DNA from: Pleionea sp041589565
GTDB taxonomy: Bacteria; Pseudomonadota; Gammaproteobacteria; Enterobacterales; Kangiellaceae
NCBI GenBank assembly: GCA_041589565.1
Contig: JBFHVL010000021.1
Span: 1 to 23,611 of the forward strand
Direction: 5' to 3'
DNA: 23,611 bases
Positions 1 through 7,386 of this stretch are shown one piece after another. The position numbers and the translations under genes were made by a program. The notes under the pieces are model-generated. The model saw nothing but the letters and a program-made list of their open reading frames with translations, was not told where the DNA came from and did no database searches. Every line of letters starts with the position of its first letter. The first letter of the stretch is position 1.

Positions 1-62
1 CTACTTATTTCAGTGCTTCCCTAACGATTTAGCTGGGGTGGGGAAATGATTTAGTTGAAATA

Positions 63-107
63 GGTTCAGATTATATTCATCTAGATAGCATTAAACTCGG
101 TTCAGAT
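63..107. repeat. 9-bp direct repeat upstream of outer-membrane protein gene
   Basis: The 9-mer GGTTCAGAT occurs at 63-71 and again at 99-107, with starts 36 bp apart, in the 134-bp leader of the outer-membrane protein gene. Spacing near a whole number of helical turns would suit a tandem regulator site, but this is only inference and two copies of a 9-mer can arise by chance. No confident -35/-10 pair was seen nearby; TATATT at about 72-77 is a possible -10. Confidence 0.3.
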
Positions 108-134
108 ATTTACTTAAACAATGGAGTTACAACA

Positions 135-746
135 ATGAAAAAAAGTTGCTTGGCGTTGAGTATAGCTGTGGCTATGGGACTAACCTCTTTAGCTCAGGCT
201 GGAGAAGTGAACTACGACTATCTGGATGTCTCAATGACGGATATCCAGCTGGTAAGCGATGGACCTGAGTACGATGGATATTCGGTAGACTTCTCCTATG
301 GGCTGGGAAAGCACTTCTCAATTTTACTTGGCTTTGAAAATGTTCAAGCAGAAGTAGGCAATTGGGACAATCGTATTAAATCACGTAGTTTTGGATTCGG
401 ATTTCATAATTCACTAACCAACAATATTGATTTTGTGGCTGAATATACCAAGCAAAAAATTAGAGATACTGAAACCGAAGTTGTCGGAAATATTGCTACT
501 CAATGGCGTTACAACGATCGAGGCGATACGACGAAAATAGGCTTGCGCGGAGTCGCTTTTGATAAACTGGAATGGGACGCCTTGGCCGTAAGAAAAACAG
601 TAAAAGGTGATGGTTTGGATTTCGATGAGTCGGGTGTTGAGCTGGGTGTACGTTATCGACTATTACCTCAGTTTAGTGTGGGATTTAGCGTGGCCTCTAT
701 CGACGATTTCGAACAAACTGGAGTCAATTTCCGATATGATTTTTAA
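135..746 (+). CDS. Small outer-membrane beta-barrel protein
   Basis: This encodes a 203-aa secreted protein, probably a small outer-membrane barrel. Residues 1-22 form a typical signal peptide (MKK start, hydrophobic core, cleavage predicted after AQA). The mature part is built of alternating polar and hydrophobic short strands separated by Gly/Asp/Asn turns, and it ends in RYDF with a terminal Phe, which is the usual beta-signal read by the BAM complex. The size suits an eight- to ten-stranded barrel. No enzyme motif or pore constriction loop was recognised, so substrate and role are unknown. GGAG at 123-126 lies 8 nt before the ATG and supports this start. The gene is monocistronic, since a strong hairpin terminator follows about 20 bp after the stop. 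The barrel class is fairly secure; any specific family name would be a guess. Confidence 0.8.
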   Translation: MKKSCLALSIAVAMGLTSLAQAGEVNYDYLDVSMTDIQLVSDGPEYDGYSVDFSYGLGKHFSILLGFENVQAEVGNWDNRIKSRSFGFGFHNSLTNNIDFVAEYTKQKIRDTETEVVGNIATQWRYNDRGDTTKIGLRGVAFDKLEWDALAVRKTVKGDGLDFDESGVELGVRYRLLPQFSVGFSVASIDDFEQTGVNFRYDF

Positions 747-767
747 GGTGCTGTTGAAGCGTAAATA

Positions 768-800
768 AAAAGGTCGCCGGTTGGCGACCTTTTATTTTTT
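768..800. terminator. Bidirectional rho-independent terminator
   Basis: An 11-bp perfect stem (768-778 paired with 783-793; core AGGTCGCC/GGCGACCT) with a GGTT loop is followed by a T-rich run. On the other strand the A-rich flank gives a T-rich tail, so it can serve both the barrel gene from the left and the lipoprotein gene from the right. Confidence 0.85.
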
Positions 801-815
801 ATCATTTTATCGTTA

Positions 816-1718
816 TTAAAAATTAACGGTAGTGGTTTCATTTGCCACAACGGTAGCGGTTGCTTCACCTATAAACTCAATGTCATCGTCAGTGTCGGAA
901 ATGTCGCTATCGGCCTGACAAGTCAAGCCAAGGCGGTAATTACCCGGTAATACATAACCCAGTGCATATACCAGATTGTTGTTTTGATCTGTTGACACCA
1001 TAGCGCTCGTTTGCGGGGGATTATCGCTGCCTTCATCGTCCATAGGGGTAGCTGAATCATCGAATAAATAAACCGCTGTAGATTCACCGCAAGTCGCTCC
1101 AGCAATCAGGTTGCTGTCAACGGTTCCTACGATGTGACCTACTTGTGTATTGTCGACCACACGAATTACTGGACGGAGGAAGTAATCAGCACCAGCGTTA
1201 GAGGGGAGGTGTATCGATTTACGCAAGTCAAAGTCCACGGTAAAGTCAACGCTGCCATTCGCTGGAGCAGTGAACCCCTGATTCCATTTTAGACCTGTTT
1301 GCTCACCAGAGGGTACGTATAAGGAGTGCATCGAACCATCTTCAAATTCGATGTAGGAGTCCAGTGTTTGTTGGGCGGCATTAACTTTTAAACGCATCCA
1401 GTTGTAATTGCCTGGTTCAATAATGACATCTTCAAACAGCTGTGCCGCATCGGTTCCCTGAAAGTCGAGAAGATCAATTTGTCGTGGTGATTGAAAATCA
1501 ATTGAAAAACTTGAACCTTGCTGAGGCTTGAGTTCAATGCCCGAAAATTCAACGACCACTGAAGTGGCAGAATCAATGGGTGCATCTTTAACTGCTAGTG
1601 AAAAGCGAGACGTGTCATTACTGGATGAGTCACAACCGGAGGCTAAAAGCAGGCTCAAAGCACCAACAATGCACGTTCCTGTCAACTTTAGATTTCGTAC
1701 TTTATTACTCATGTTCAT
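816..1718 (-). CDS. DUF4382 domain lipoprotein
   Basis: This encodes a predicted lipoprotein of 300 aa. The start chosen is the ATG at 1718 because AAGGGAGC (1726-1733) sits 7 nt upstream; the frame is open to 1808, but that longer form would bury the signal peptide. Residues 13-28 are hydrophobic and end in a lipobox-like ASGC, with lipidation at Cys29, followed by a Ser/Asn linker. The part from about residue 35 (FSLAVKDAPIDSATSVVVEF) matches the DUF4382 pattern, a beta-sandwich domain of unknown function that is common in bacterial lipoproteins. The last ~80 residues, after a GHIVGTVD segment, look like a second carboxypeptidase-regulatory-like beta fold. Asp is at position +2 after the Cys, which under the E. 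coli Lol rule would keep the protein in the inner membrane. No function is known. Confidence 0.8.
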   Translation of the reverse strand: MNMSNKVRNLKLTGTCIVGALSLLLASGCDSSSNDTSRFSLAVKDAPIDSATSVVVEFSGIELKPQQGSSFSIDFQSPRQIDLLDFQGTDAAQLFEDVIIEPGNYNWMRLKVNAAQQTLDSYIEFEDGSMHSLYVPSGEQTGLKWNQGFTAPANGSVDFTVDFDLRKSIHLPSNAGADYFLRPVIRVVDNTQVGHIVGTVDSNLIAGATCGESTAVYLFDDSATPMDDEGSDNPPQTSAMVSTDQNNNLVYALGYVLPGNYRLGLTCQADSDISDTDDDIEFIGEATATVVANETTTVNF

Positions 1719-1746
1719 TGTTTTTGCTCCCTTACTACTGAAATTT

Positions 1747-1762
1747 ATAATGTGTTTATTAT
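1747..1762. repeat. AT-rich inverted repeat upstream of lipoprotein gene
   Basis: ATAAT and ATTAT arms are separated by 6 bp, about 30-45 bp upstream of the lipoprotein start on the minus strand. It could be an operator or simple AT-rich promoter DNA. It resembles half-sites of a Fur box, but the arm spacing is one base short. Confidence 0.25.
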
Positions 1763-1860
1763 CACTATTATCTCGGAATCCAGCTGAAAATACTGCGAAT
1801 ATTTTCACGATTTCCTAGAAGCCTTGCTTATGAAGTACAGTTTTTTTATTACTTAATTTT

Positions 1861-1884
1861 TAAAAACACCGGATTAAAGTGTTA
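1861..1884 (-). terminator. Weak terminator candidate after rsgA
   Basis: On the minus strand the rsgA stop overlaps a short AACAC/GTGTT stem with a 9-nt loop, followed by five T residues. The stem is weak, so partial read-through into the lipoprotein gene is possible. Confidence 0.35.
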
Positions 1885-2877
1885 ACTCGAAATGATTTGC
1901 TGATAAATTTTTTGATAATTTTCGAACCGTTGCTGTGATATCTTATGTTCGTTGGAGGCCTGTGCCAGGGCGCAGCCCTTTTCATTTAGATGGCGGCAGT
2001 TACGAAATTTACAGCCTCCAGCAAAGGGTTTGAGATCGATAAAGCCATCTATCAGCTGCTCTGGTTCAATATGTGAAAGTCCAAACTCGCGCACACCGGG
2101 TGAGTCGATGATCCATCCGTCTTCCGGAAGAAAATATAAACGTGAGGCTGTTGTCGTGTGGGTGCCTAATCGAGAGTTTTCTGAGACGGCTCCGGTTAAG
2201 GCTTCCACATCGGGTAACAGTTGATTGATCAAGGACGATTTGCCCACCCCGGATTGACCTACCAGAATATTATCTTTGCCTTTCATTTCGGTCAGCAATT
2301 GCTCAAGACCAATGGCTTGAGTGCAGTTTGCAGTAAAACACTGGTAGCCAATGTTTTTATAAATTGTCAGTTGTTGTTCAAAATATTTCTGCTGTTGTTG
2401 GTCGAGCAAGTCGGTTTTGTTTAACAGAATATGCGCGGGAATATTGGCCAGTTCGCAGGCCACCAGATATCGATCAAGAATCAAAGATGAGTAATCGGGA
2501 AGTGGTGCGACAACAATAAAAATTTGTTCGACATTCGCAACAATGGTTTTGACGCCTGCGTGCGCAGTAGGCCGCGTTAATTCTGACTGTCGGGGTTCTA
2601 TTGCTTCTACCACGCCGTGACCTTGATCATCGAGCCGAAAGACAACACGATCACCGCTAACACAACTTCCAAGGTTCTGTCGCAAATAAAGTCGGTGAAC
2701 CTGTCGCTGTTCATTGGCAACATCAACCTGTTCACCATAACGGCTGATGACAATACCCGACTGAATATCACCTAGAGAGTCGTCATCAATCGCCGTAGTC
2801 GTTGCTGCCAGCTTTTTTTCATTACGACTGGCGACGCGTCGTTTTTGGCGCAGCGAGAGTTTTTGTCGTTTGGCCAC
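1882..2877 (-). CDS. rsgA: Small ribosomal subunit biogenesis GTPase RsgA
   Basis: RsgA (YjeQ/EngC) is a circularly permuted GTPase that acts in late maturation of the 30S subunit. The 331-aa product has the expected order: a basic N-terminal tail (MAKRQKLSLRQKRR), an OB-fold, then the permuted G domain with NKTD (153-156) before the P-loop GQSGVGKSS (207-215) and DSPG after it. The C-terminal zinc knuckle has Cys289, Cys294, His296 and Cys302. The start is GTG, 16 nt after the stop of the upstream dehydratase gene, with no strong ribosome-binding site, so translation may be coupled to that gene. In E. coli rsgA is divergent from orn; here the same pair is kept with one extra gene between them. 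Confidence 0.97.
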   Translation of the reverse strand: MAKRQKLSLRQKRRVASRNEKKLAATTTAIDDDSLGDIQSGIVISRYGEQVDVANEQRQVHRLYLRQNLGSCVSGDRVVFRLDDQGHGVVEAIEPRQSELTRPTAHAGVKTIVANVEQIFIVVAPLPDYSSLILDRYLVACELANIPAHILLNKTDLLDQQQQKYFEQQLTIYKNIGYQCFTANCTQAIGLEQLLTEMKGKDNILVGQSGVGKSSLINQLLPDVEALTGAVSENSRLGTHTTTASRLYFLPEDGWIIDSPGVREFGLSHIEPEQLIDGFIDLKPFAGGCKFRNCRHLNEKGCALAQASNEHKISQQRFENYQKIYQQIISS

Positions 2878-2893
2878 TAACGAAAGTATTCCA

Positions 2894-3265
2894 TTATTCG
2901 GCTTCGGCTAATTTAGGCCCGAAGTTGCCAACCGACAAAAGCGCATCCACTTTAGCGGCACAGATAAAGTCATTAATGGTGAGACGGTTGCCTGAATCGT
3001 GCGTGGTAAATTTAACCAGACAGCGGCCGTAGTTGACTTCCATATCGGGGTGATGCGCTTCTTTGTTAGCAATCCAGGCGATAGCGTTAACAAAGTTCAT
3101 AGTGTGGTAATAGTTTTTGAACAGAAATTCGCGCTGAATAACGGTTCCTTCGTCATTAATTTGCCAATCAGAGACTTCAGGAGCCAGTTGTTCGATGTGC
3201 TCCAGAGACAGCGGTGCTTTTCCTTCATCGTCGTATTTGCATTGACGGTTGATAAGATCGCTCAT
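2894..3265 (-). CDS. phhB: Pterin-4a-carbinolamine dehydratase
   Basis: The 123-aa product belongs to the PCD/DCoH family, which dehydrates 4a-hydroxytetrahydrobiopterin to regenerate the cofactor of aromatic amino acid hydroxylases. The signature is complete: EAHHP with His71 and His72, a Tyr a few residues on, His89, and Asp in the INDF segment. The length is slightly above the usual 100-118 aa. The ATG at 3265 has GAGG about 11 nt upstream. It is the first gene of a two-gene minus-strand unit with rsgA. No phenylalanine hydroxylase gene (phhA) lies in this window, so the usual partner is absent locally and the physiological substrate is uncertain. The enzyme class is secure; the gene symbol is by family. 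Confidence 0.92.
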   Translation of the reverse strand: MSDLINRQCKYDDEGKAPLSLEHIEQLAPEVSDWQINDEGTVIQREFLFKNYYHTMNFVNAIAWIANKEAHHPDMEVNYGRCLVKFTTHDSGNRLTINDFICAAKVDALLSVGNFGPKLAEAE

Positions 3266-3304
3266 TGTGTTATTGCCTCATTGAGTTATGCTGTTGCTAT
3301 AAGG

Positions 3305-3345
3305 ATACCGGTTTCAAAGTTATTAAGCTCTTGAAAAACTGGTAT
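3305..3345. repeat. Imperfect inverted repeat in the phhB/orn divergent region
   Basis: ATACCGGTTTCAA (3305-3317) is matched in reverse orientation by TTGAAAAACTGGTAT (3331-3345), with one mismatch and a 2-base insertion. It sits in the middle of the 139-bp gap between divergent phhB and orn, where a regulator could act on both. No convincing promoter hexamers were seen in this gap. Confidence 0.3.
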
Positions 3346-3404
3346 TTGTTGTCCATTTTGGTGATCATAACGGATATCTGAATTAAAACAACAGCGGTGT
3401 AACT

Positions 3405-3947
3405 ATGGTAAATGACGATAATTTGATCTGGATTGATTTAGAAATGACCGGACTGGACCCGGAGCAGGATCGTATTATAGAGATAGCGACCATAGTGACT
3501 GATAAAGAGCTAAACCTGTTGGCAGAAGGGCCTATGTTGGCAATTCATCAGCCTGACAGTGTTATGGACGCAATGGATGAGTGGAATACGCGCCACCATG
3601 GACAGTCTGGATTGACGCAACGTGTAAAAGATAGCGCCACCAATGAGCAAGATGCTCAAGCCCAAACCATTGCGTTTCTGGAGCAATGGGTAAGTAAAGG
3701 TAAGTCGCCAATGTGCGGCAATTCCGTTTGTCAGGATCGACGGTTTTTAGTGCGCTATATGCCCGAATTAGAAGCGTTTTTTCATTATCGGCATATCGAT
3801 GTCAGTACGGTTAAAGAACTTACTCGTCGCTGGCAACCCGATATTTTGCAGGACTTTACAAAAAAGGGCGCTCATCTGGCGTTAGATGATATTCGAGAGT
3901 CGATTGAGGAATTACGTTTTTACCGCGAACGCGTTTTTAAAATTTGA
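3405..3947 (+). CDS. orn: Oligoribonuclease
   Basis: Orn is a 3'-5' exonuclease that degrades di- to oligoribonucleotides at the end of RNA turnover; it also hydrolyses pGpG from c-di-GMP breakdown. The 180-aa product matches the family length (181 in E. coli) and has all DEDDh residues: Asp11 and Glu13 in IWIDLEMTGLD, Asp111 in the NSVCQDRRF segment, and His157 with Asp162 in AHLALDDI. The ATG is backed only by a weak CGGTG upstream. Its link to c-di-GMP is of local interest because a GGDEF-EAL protein is encoded further right in the window. Confidence 0.97.
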   Translation: MVNDDNLIWIDLEMTGLDPEQDRIIEIATIVTDKELNLLAEGPMLAIHQPDSVMDAMDEWNTRHHGQSGLTQRVKDSATNEQDAQAQTIAFLEQWVSKGKSPMCGNSVCQDRRFLVRYMPELEAFFHYRHIDVSTVKELTRRWQPDILQDFTKKGAHLALDDIRESIEELRFYRERVFKI

Positions 3948-3965
3948 GAAAATAAGAAAGAGAAG

Positions 3966-3991
3966 GGCGGGCTAAACTCGCCACCAGGAGG
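3966..3991 (+). promoter_or_regulatory. Hairpin next to a strong ribosome-binding site of nnr
   Basis: GGCGGG (3966-3971) can pair with CTCGCC (3977-3982; one G-U) over a CTAAA loop. The near-perfect Shine-Dalgarno AGGAGG (3986-3991) follows 3 nt later and lies 8 nt before the nnr ATG. The hairpin has no T-run, so it is not a terminator for orn; it may protect or space the RBS. Confidence 0.4.
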
Positions 3992-3999
3992 AAAGGGTT

Positions 4000-5520
4000 A
4001 TGGGCGATCCCAATGGACTTTATACGGCCGATCAGGTCAAACAGCTGGAACAGTTATACGCCCGTTTTCATGATGGCTCTACTTATTCTTTAATGGAGCG
4101 AGCTGGGGCTGCCGTTTACACCGAGATGAGAGAACATTGGCCTGATTTGCGGAGCATTCTGGTTGTATGTGGTAAGGGCAATAACGGTGGTGATGGCTTT
4201 GTGGTTGCGCGACTTGCAGCCATGGCAGGGCTGGACGTGACGGTGGCTTTATTGCCCGGAGCTGATGCTCCCACAGGTGATGCTGAACGTGCGTTTTTAC
4301 GCTTAAAAACCAGTTCGGCACGAGTGACTCAGTGGCAATCGGGCTTAATGGAGCAGCATGAACTCATCGTCGATGCCATTCTGGGTACTGGCCTACAGGG
4401 TGATGTACGTGATCTTCAAGCAGCCATCATTCGAGACATTAACCGGGCGCACAAACCAGTAATCGCAGTGGATATTCCCAGTGGTCTAATGGCCGATTCT
4501 GGCAATATTGGTGGATGTGCTATTCACGCTGATGTGACGGTGACCTTTATTGGCATGAAGCGAGGATTGACTACCGGACTGGCAGCCGATTATTGCGGCA
4601 AGTTGTTGGTTAATGATCTGAAATGCGGGCAGGGTGTGTTTGCGCTGGTGCGGCCAAAGGCCTTTTTGTATCGGTATCAGGACGGAGTGCGCTTTTTAAA
4701 ACCGCGTCGGCAAACCAGTCACAAAGGATTTAATGGACATACGCTGGTCATTGGCGGAGCTCCCGGTTTTTCCGGCGCTGCGCGGATGTGTGCTGAAGCG
4801 GCAGCGAGAGTCGGTTCGGGATTGGTGTCGTTGTTAACCCACGCTCAACATGCCGACGTTATTGGATTGAACTGCCCTGAAATTATGTGCCATTCAGCAG
4901 CGGAAAGCGCTTCAAAAGAAGGATTAAAGTCGCTGCTCGATTCAGCCAATGTGATTGCTATTGGTCCTGGACTAGGTCGCTTTAAATGGGGCAAAAATCT
5001 TGTTGCGATGCTGGAAGATTATGTGAAGGCGTCTGCCGAGAAGCGACCGGGTTTGGTCACTGTCTGGGATGCCGATGCGTTAAACCTGTTGGCTGAGCGA
5101 CCAAACTCGATGAGTCATCGGATTATCACGCCGCATCCCGGAGAGGCGGCCCGATTGCTGGGGGCCTCAGTAACACAGGTGCAGCAGGATCGCTTCGCTG
5201 CGATTGCGCAGCTGGAACAAAAATACGGTGGAACTTGTTTACTCAAAGGCCCCGGTACTCTTATCGCTGAAGGAAATAAAATCAATGTGGTGCGTGCCGG
5301 CAATCCGGGAATGGCCAGTGGCGGAATGGGTGATGTATTAACCGGAATTATCGCGGGACTGGTCGCGCAGGGGATCCCTCCTTTTGAAGCCGCCCGACTG
5401 GGGGCTGCCATTCATGGCGAAGCTGCCGAGTTGGCGGTTACCGCAACGGGGACTCGGCTCGAACGGGGCTTGTTAGCCACCGATCTTTTCCCGTATATTC
5501 GCCAGCTGGTAAACCCTTAA
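4000..5520 (+). CDS. nnr: Bifunctional NAD(P)HX epimerase / ADP-dependent NAD(P)HX dehydratase
   Basis: Nnr (YjeF) repairs hydrated NADH and NADPH. The N-terminal half epimerises R-NAD(P)HX and the C-terminal half dehydrates the S form using ADP. The 506-aa length fits the fused enzyme. The N-terminal Rossmann-like domain shows GKGNNGGDG (58-66), DAILGTGLQG and VIAVDIPSG. The C-terminal ribokinase-like domain has IAIGPGLG, DADALNLLA, TPHPGEAARLLG and, near the end, GNPGMASGGMGDVLTG. The start is fixed by AGGAGG 8 nt upstream. In E. coli the same gene is followed by tsaE, as here. The queG gene and tRNA-Gly genes found between orn and nnr in E. coli are absent. Confidence 0.97.
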   Translation: MGDPNGLYTADQVKQLEQLYARFHDGSTYSLMERAGAAVYTEMREHWPDLRSILVVCGKGNNGGDGFVVARLAAMAGLDVTVALLPGADAPTGDAERAFLRLKTSSARVTQWQSGLMEQHELIVDAILGTGLQGDVRDLQAAIIRDINRAHKPVIAVDIPSGLMADSGNIGGCAIHADVTVTFIGMKRGLTTGLAADYCGKLLVNDLKCGQGVFALVRPKAFLYRYQDGVRFLKPRRQTSHKGFNGHTLVIGGAPGFSGAARMCAEAAARVGSGLVSLLTHAQHADVIGLNCPEIMCHSAAESASKEGLKSLLDSANVIAIGPGLGRFKWGKNLVAMLEDYVKASAEKRPGLVTVWDADALNLLAERPNSMSHRIITPHPGEAARLLGASVTQVQQDRFAAIAQLEQKYGGTCLLKGPGTLIAEGNKINVVRAGNPGMASGGMGDVLTGIIAGLVAQGIPPFEAARLGAAIHGEAAELAVTATGTRLERGLLATDLFPYIRQLVNP

Positions 5521-5531
5521 ATTAATTGATT

Positions 5532-5987
5532 ATGTCCCAATCGACAACGACACACATTCATCTGGCTGATCCCGAAGCTACCGAAGCATTAGGGGCGCAA
5601 GTCGCCGGCTGGTGTAACGGCAGTGGCGTGGTATTTCTCCATGGCGATCTGGGCGCTGGTAAAACCACATTGGTACGAGGCCTGTTACGCTCGCTTGGGT
5701 TTAATGGCAGTACCAAAAGCCCAACCTATACTTTAGTTGAGCCTTACCAGTTTGATGACTTTCGAGTCTATCACTTCGATCTATATCGACTGGGCGATCC
5801 CGAAGAACTGGAGTTTATCGGTATTGACGATTATGTCTCGGAGCCGGGGGCGCTGTTGCTATTTGAATGGCCTGAACGCGGCGAAGGTTGGTTGCCAGAA
5901 CCACACATAACCATCAATTTGAGTTATGATAATGAGCATCGGCGGGCGGAAGTGATTTTTCACCAACGGACAGCCGACCAAAAATAG
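5532..5987 (+). CDS. tsaE: tRNA threonylcarbamoyladenosine biosynthesis ATPase TsaE
   Basis: TsaE is the ATPase partner of TsaB-TsaD in making t6A at position 37 of ANN-decoding tRNAs. The 151-aa product has the Walker A motif GDLGAGKTT (38-46), then SPTYTLVEPY, HFDLYRL and a C-terminal FEWPERG, all typical. I chose the ATG at 5532; an in-frame TTG at 5526 would add two residues. Neither has a clear Shine-Dalgarno, and the ATG lies only 11 nt after the nnr stop, so translational coupling is likely. Confidence 0.95.
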   Translation: MSQSTTTHIHLADPEATEALGAQVAGWCNGSGVVFLHGDLGAGKTTLVRGLLRSLGFNGSTKSPTYTLVEPYQFDDFRVYHFDLYRLGDPEELEFIGIDDYVSEPGALLLFEWPERGEGWLPEPHITINLSYDNEHRRAEVIFHQRTADQK

Positions 5988-6070
5988 TGTATCTAGTGGA
6001 ATTGTTCGCACTTTCGCAGGTCGAAACAGGCATCGCCTTTTTAAGATTCAATAACAATTAGCAGTCGATT

Positions 6071-7366
6071 ATGGGAAATCAGTTCATCAGAGTTTTGTTA
6101 TTCGCCGTTATCTTTTCTGGCGTGGCCCACGCGGCAAAAATAAAAGGGATGCGGTTTTGGCAATCTCCCGACTCCACCCGGGTGGTGCTCGATTTGTCGG
6201 ATCCGGTGGAGCATAAAATTTTTACTCTTTCTAATCCAGAGCGCATGGTCATCGATCTTTCGAAGTCTGAGCTCAATTTTGATCCTGCTGATCTGGAAAT
6301 TAAATCGAATCTGGTGAGTAAAGTTCGCACCAGCGAGCAAGACGGTTCGGTGCGAGTTGTCCTTGATTTAAAAAAACTCAGCGCCTACAAGTCGTTCACA
6401 TTACCGCCTTATCAGAGTTACGGTCATCGGCTGGTAGTTGATTTAGTCGATGAAACTCAACAGGAAGAACCTCCAAAGCCAAAAATAGATACGCGCACGG
6501 GTAAGCGCGATATTGTGGTGGCCATTGATGCTGGTCATGGTGGCGAAGATCCTGGCGCGGTTGGCTCGCGAGGTACGCGAGAAAAAGACATTGCGCTAAA
6601 AGTCGCCAAACAATTGGCAGAAATGATTAATGATGAACCGGGCATGAAAGCGGTGATGGTGCGTCAAGGTGACTACTACATTGACTTGCGTAAACGACCC
6701 GAAATCGCGCGACAGCATCAGGCTGATATTTTTGTTTCATTCCATGCCGATGGTTTTCACGATAAGCGTGCCAAAGGTGCATCGGTTTGGGTTGTTTCGC
6801 CAAAAGGTGCACAGTCTGAAATGGGTCGTTGGCTGGAGCAACGTGAGAACGAATCCAATATGCTCGGTGGTGTTGAAGCGCTCAACGACAAAGACCCTTT
6901 GTTGGCACAGGTGCTGCTTGACTTATCAACCACCTATTCCGTTGGCGCCAGTTTAGATGCTGCCGATTACGTGCGAAAACACATGGCTGCCAATGTTCCA
7001 AAAATGCATCAGAATTATGTTCAACGAGCGGCCTTTGTGGTTTTGAAGATGCCCGATATCCCCGGTATGTTGGTAGAAATGGGTTTTATCACTAATCCTA
7101 CCGAGGAAAAATTACTTAACACCTATGCTTACCGGCGAAAACTCGCCACTGCGGTATTTCATGGGTTAAAAGATTACTTTAAGCAAAATCCTCCCGATGG
7201 CACTATGTATGCCATGCGTAACCCTAGTCATTACACCATTAAAGGGGGCGATACCTTATCGGGAATCGCATCGCGTTTTAATGTTTCATTGGCGCAATTA
7301 CGAAAAGCGAATAACTTGACCGATGATCGTATTCGAGTAGGTCAGCAACTTCGCATTCCGAATTAA
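6071..7366 (+). CDS. amiB: N-acetylmuramoyl-L-alanine amidase with AMIN and LysM domains
   Basis: This periplasmic amidase cuts the peptide from the glycan in septal peptidoglycan during daughter-cell separation and is usually activated by EnvC- or NlpD-type factors. The 431-aa product has a signal peptide (1-21, ending AHA), an AMIN domain (about 22-135) that targets the septum, and an Amidase_3 domain with zinc ligands His156, Glu171 and His225 and the catalytic Glu336 in LVEMGF. A single LysM domain (387-431) binds peptidoglycan; many non-enteric gammaproteobacterial AmiB proteins carry such LysM units while the E. coli protein does not. It lies 83 bp after tsaE and 20 bp before mutL, in the conserved order. 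The RBS is weak. Confidence 0.95.
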   Translation: MGNQFIRVLLFAVIFSGVAHAAKIKGMRFWQSPDSTRVVLDLSDPVEHKIFTLSNPERMVIDLSKSELNFDPADLEIKSNLVSKVRTSEQDGSVRVVLDLKKLSAYKSFTLPPYQSYGHRLVVDLVDETQQEEPPKPKIDTRTGKRDIVVAIDAGHGGEDPGAVGSRGTREKDIALKVAKQLAEMINDEPGMKAVMVRQGDYYIDLRKRPEIARQHQADIFVSFHADGFHDKRAKGASVWVVSPKGAQSEMGRWLEQRENESNMLGGVEALNDKDPLLAQVLLDLSTTYSVGASLDAADYVRKHMAANVPKMHQNYVQRAAFVVLKMPDIPGMLVEMGFITNPTEEKLLNTYAYRRKLATAVFHGLKDYFKQNPPDGTMYAMRNPSHYTIKGGDTLSGIASRFNVSLAQLRKANNLTDDRIRVGQQLRIPN

Positions 7367-7386
7367 TTAAAAAACCGTTTATTTTC

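Noticed and set aside
1741..1775. A Fur box or strong promoter upstream of the lipoprotein gene
   Set aside because: The GATAAT/ATTAT arms are spaced one base off the Fur pattern, and no -35 fits the TATAAA-like hexamer; kept only as a low-confidence inverted repeat.
1528..1818. Plus-strand open frame opposite the lipoprotein gene
   Set aside because: It is antisense to the lipoprotein signal and N-terminal coding region, has no RBS, and its hydrophobic end is the complement of AT-rich promoter DNA.
3948..3999. Terminator after orn
   Set aside because: The GGCGGG/CTCGCC hairpin lacks a T-run and is followed at once by the nnr ribosome-binding site.
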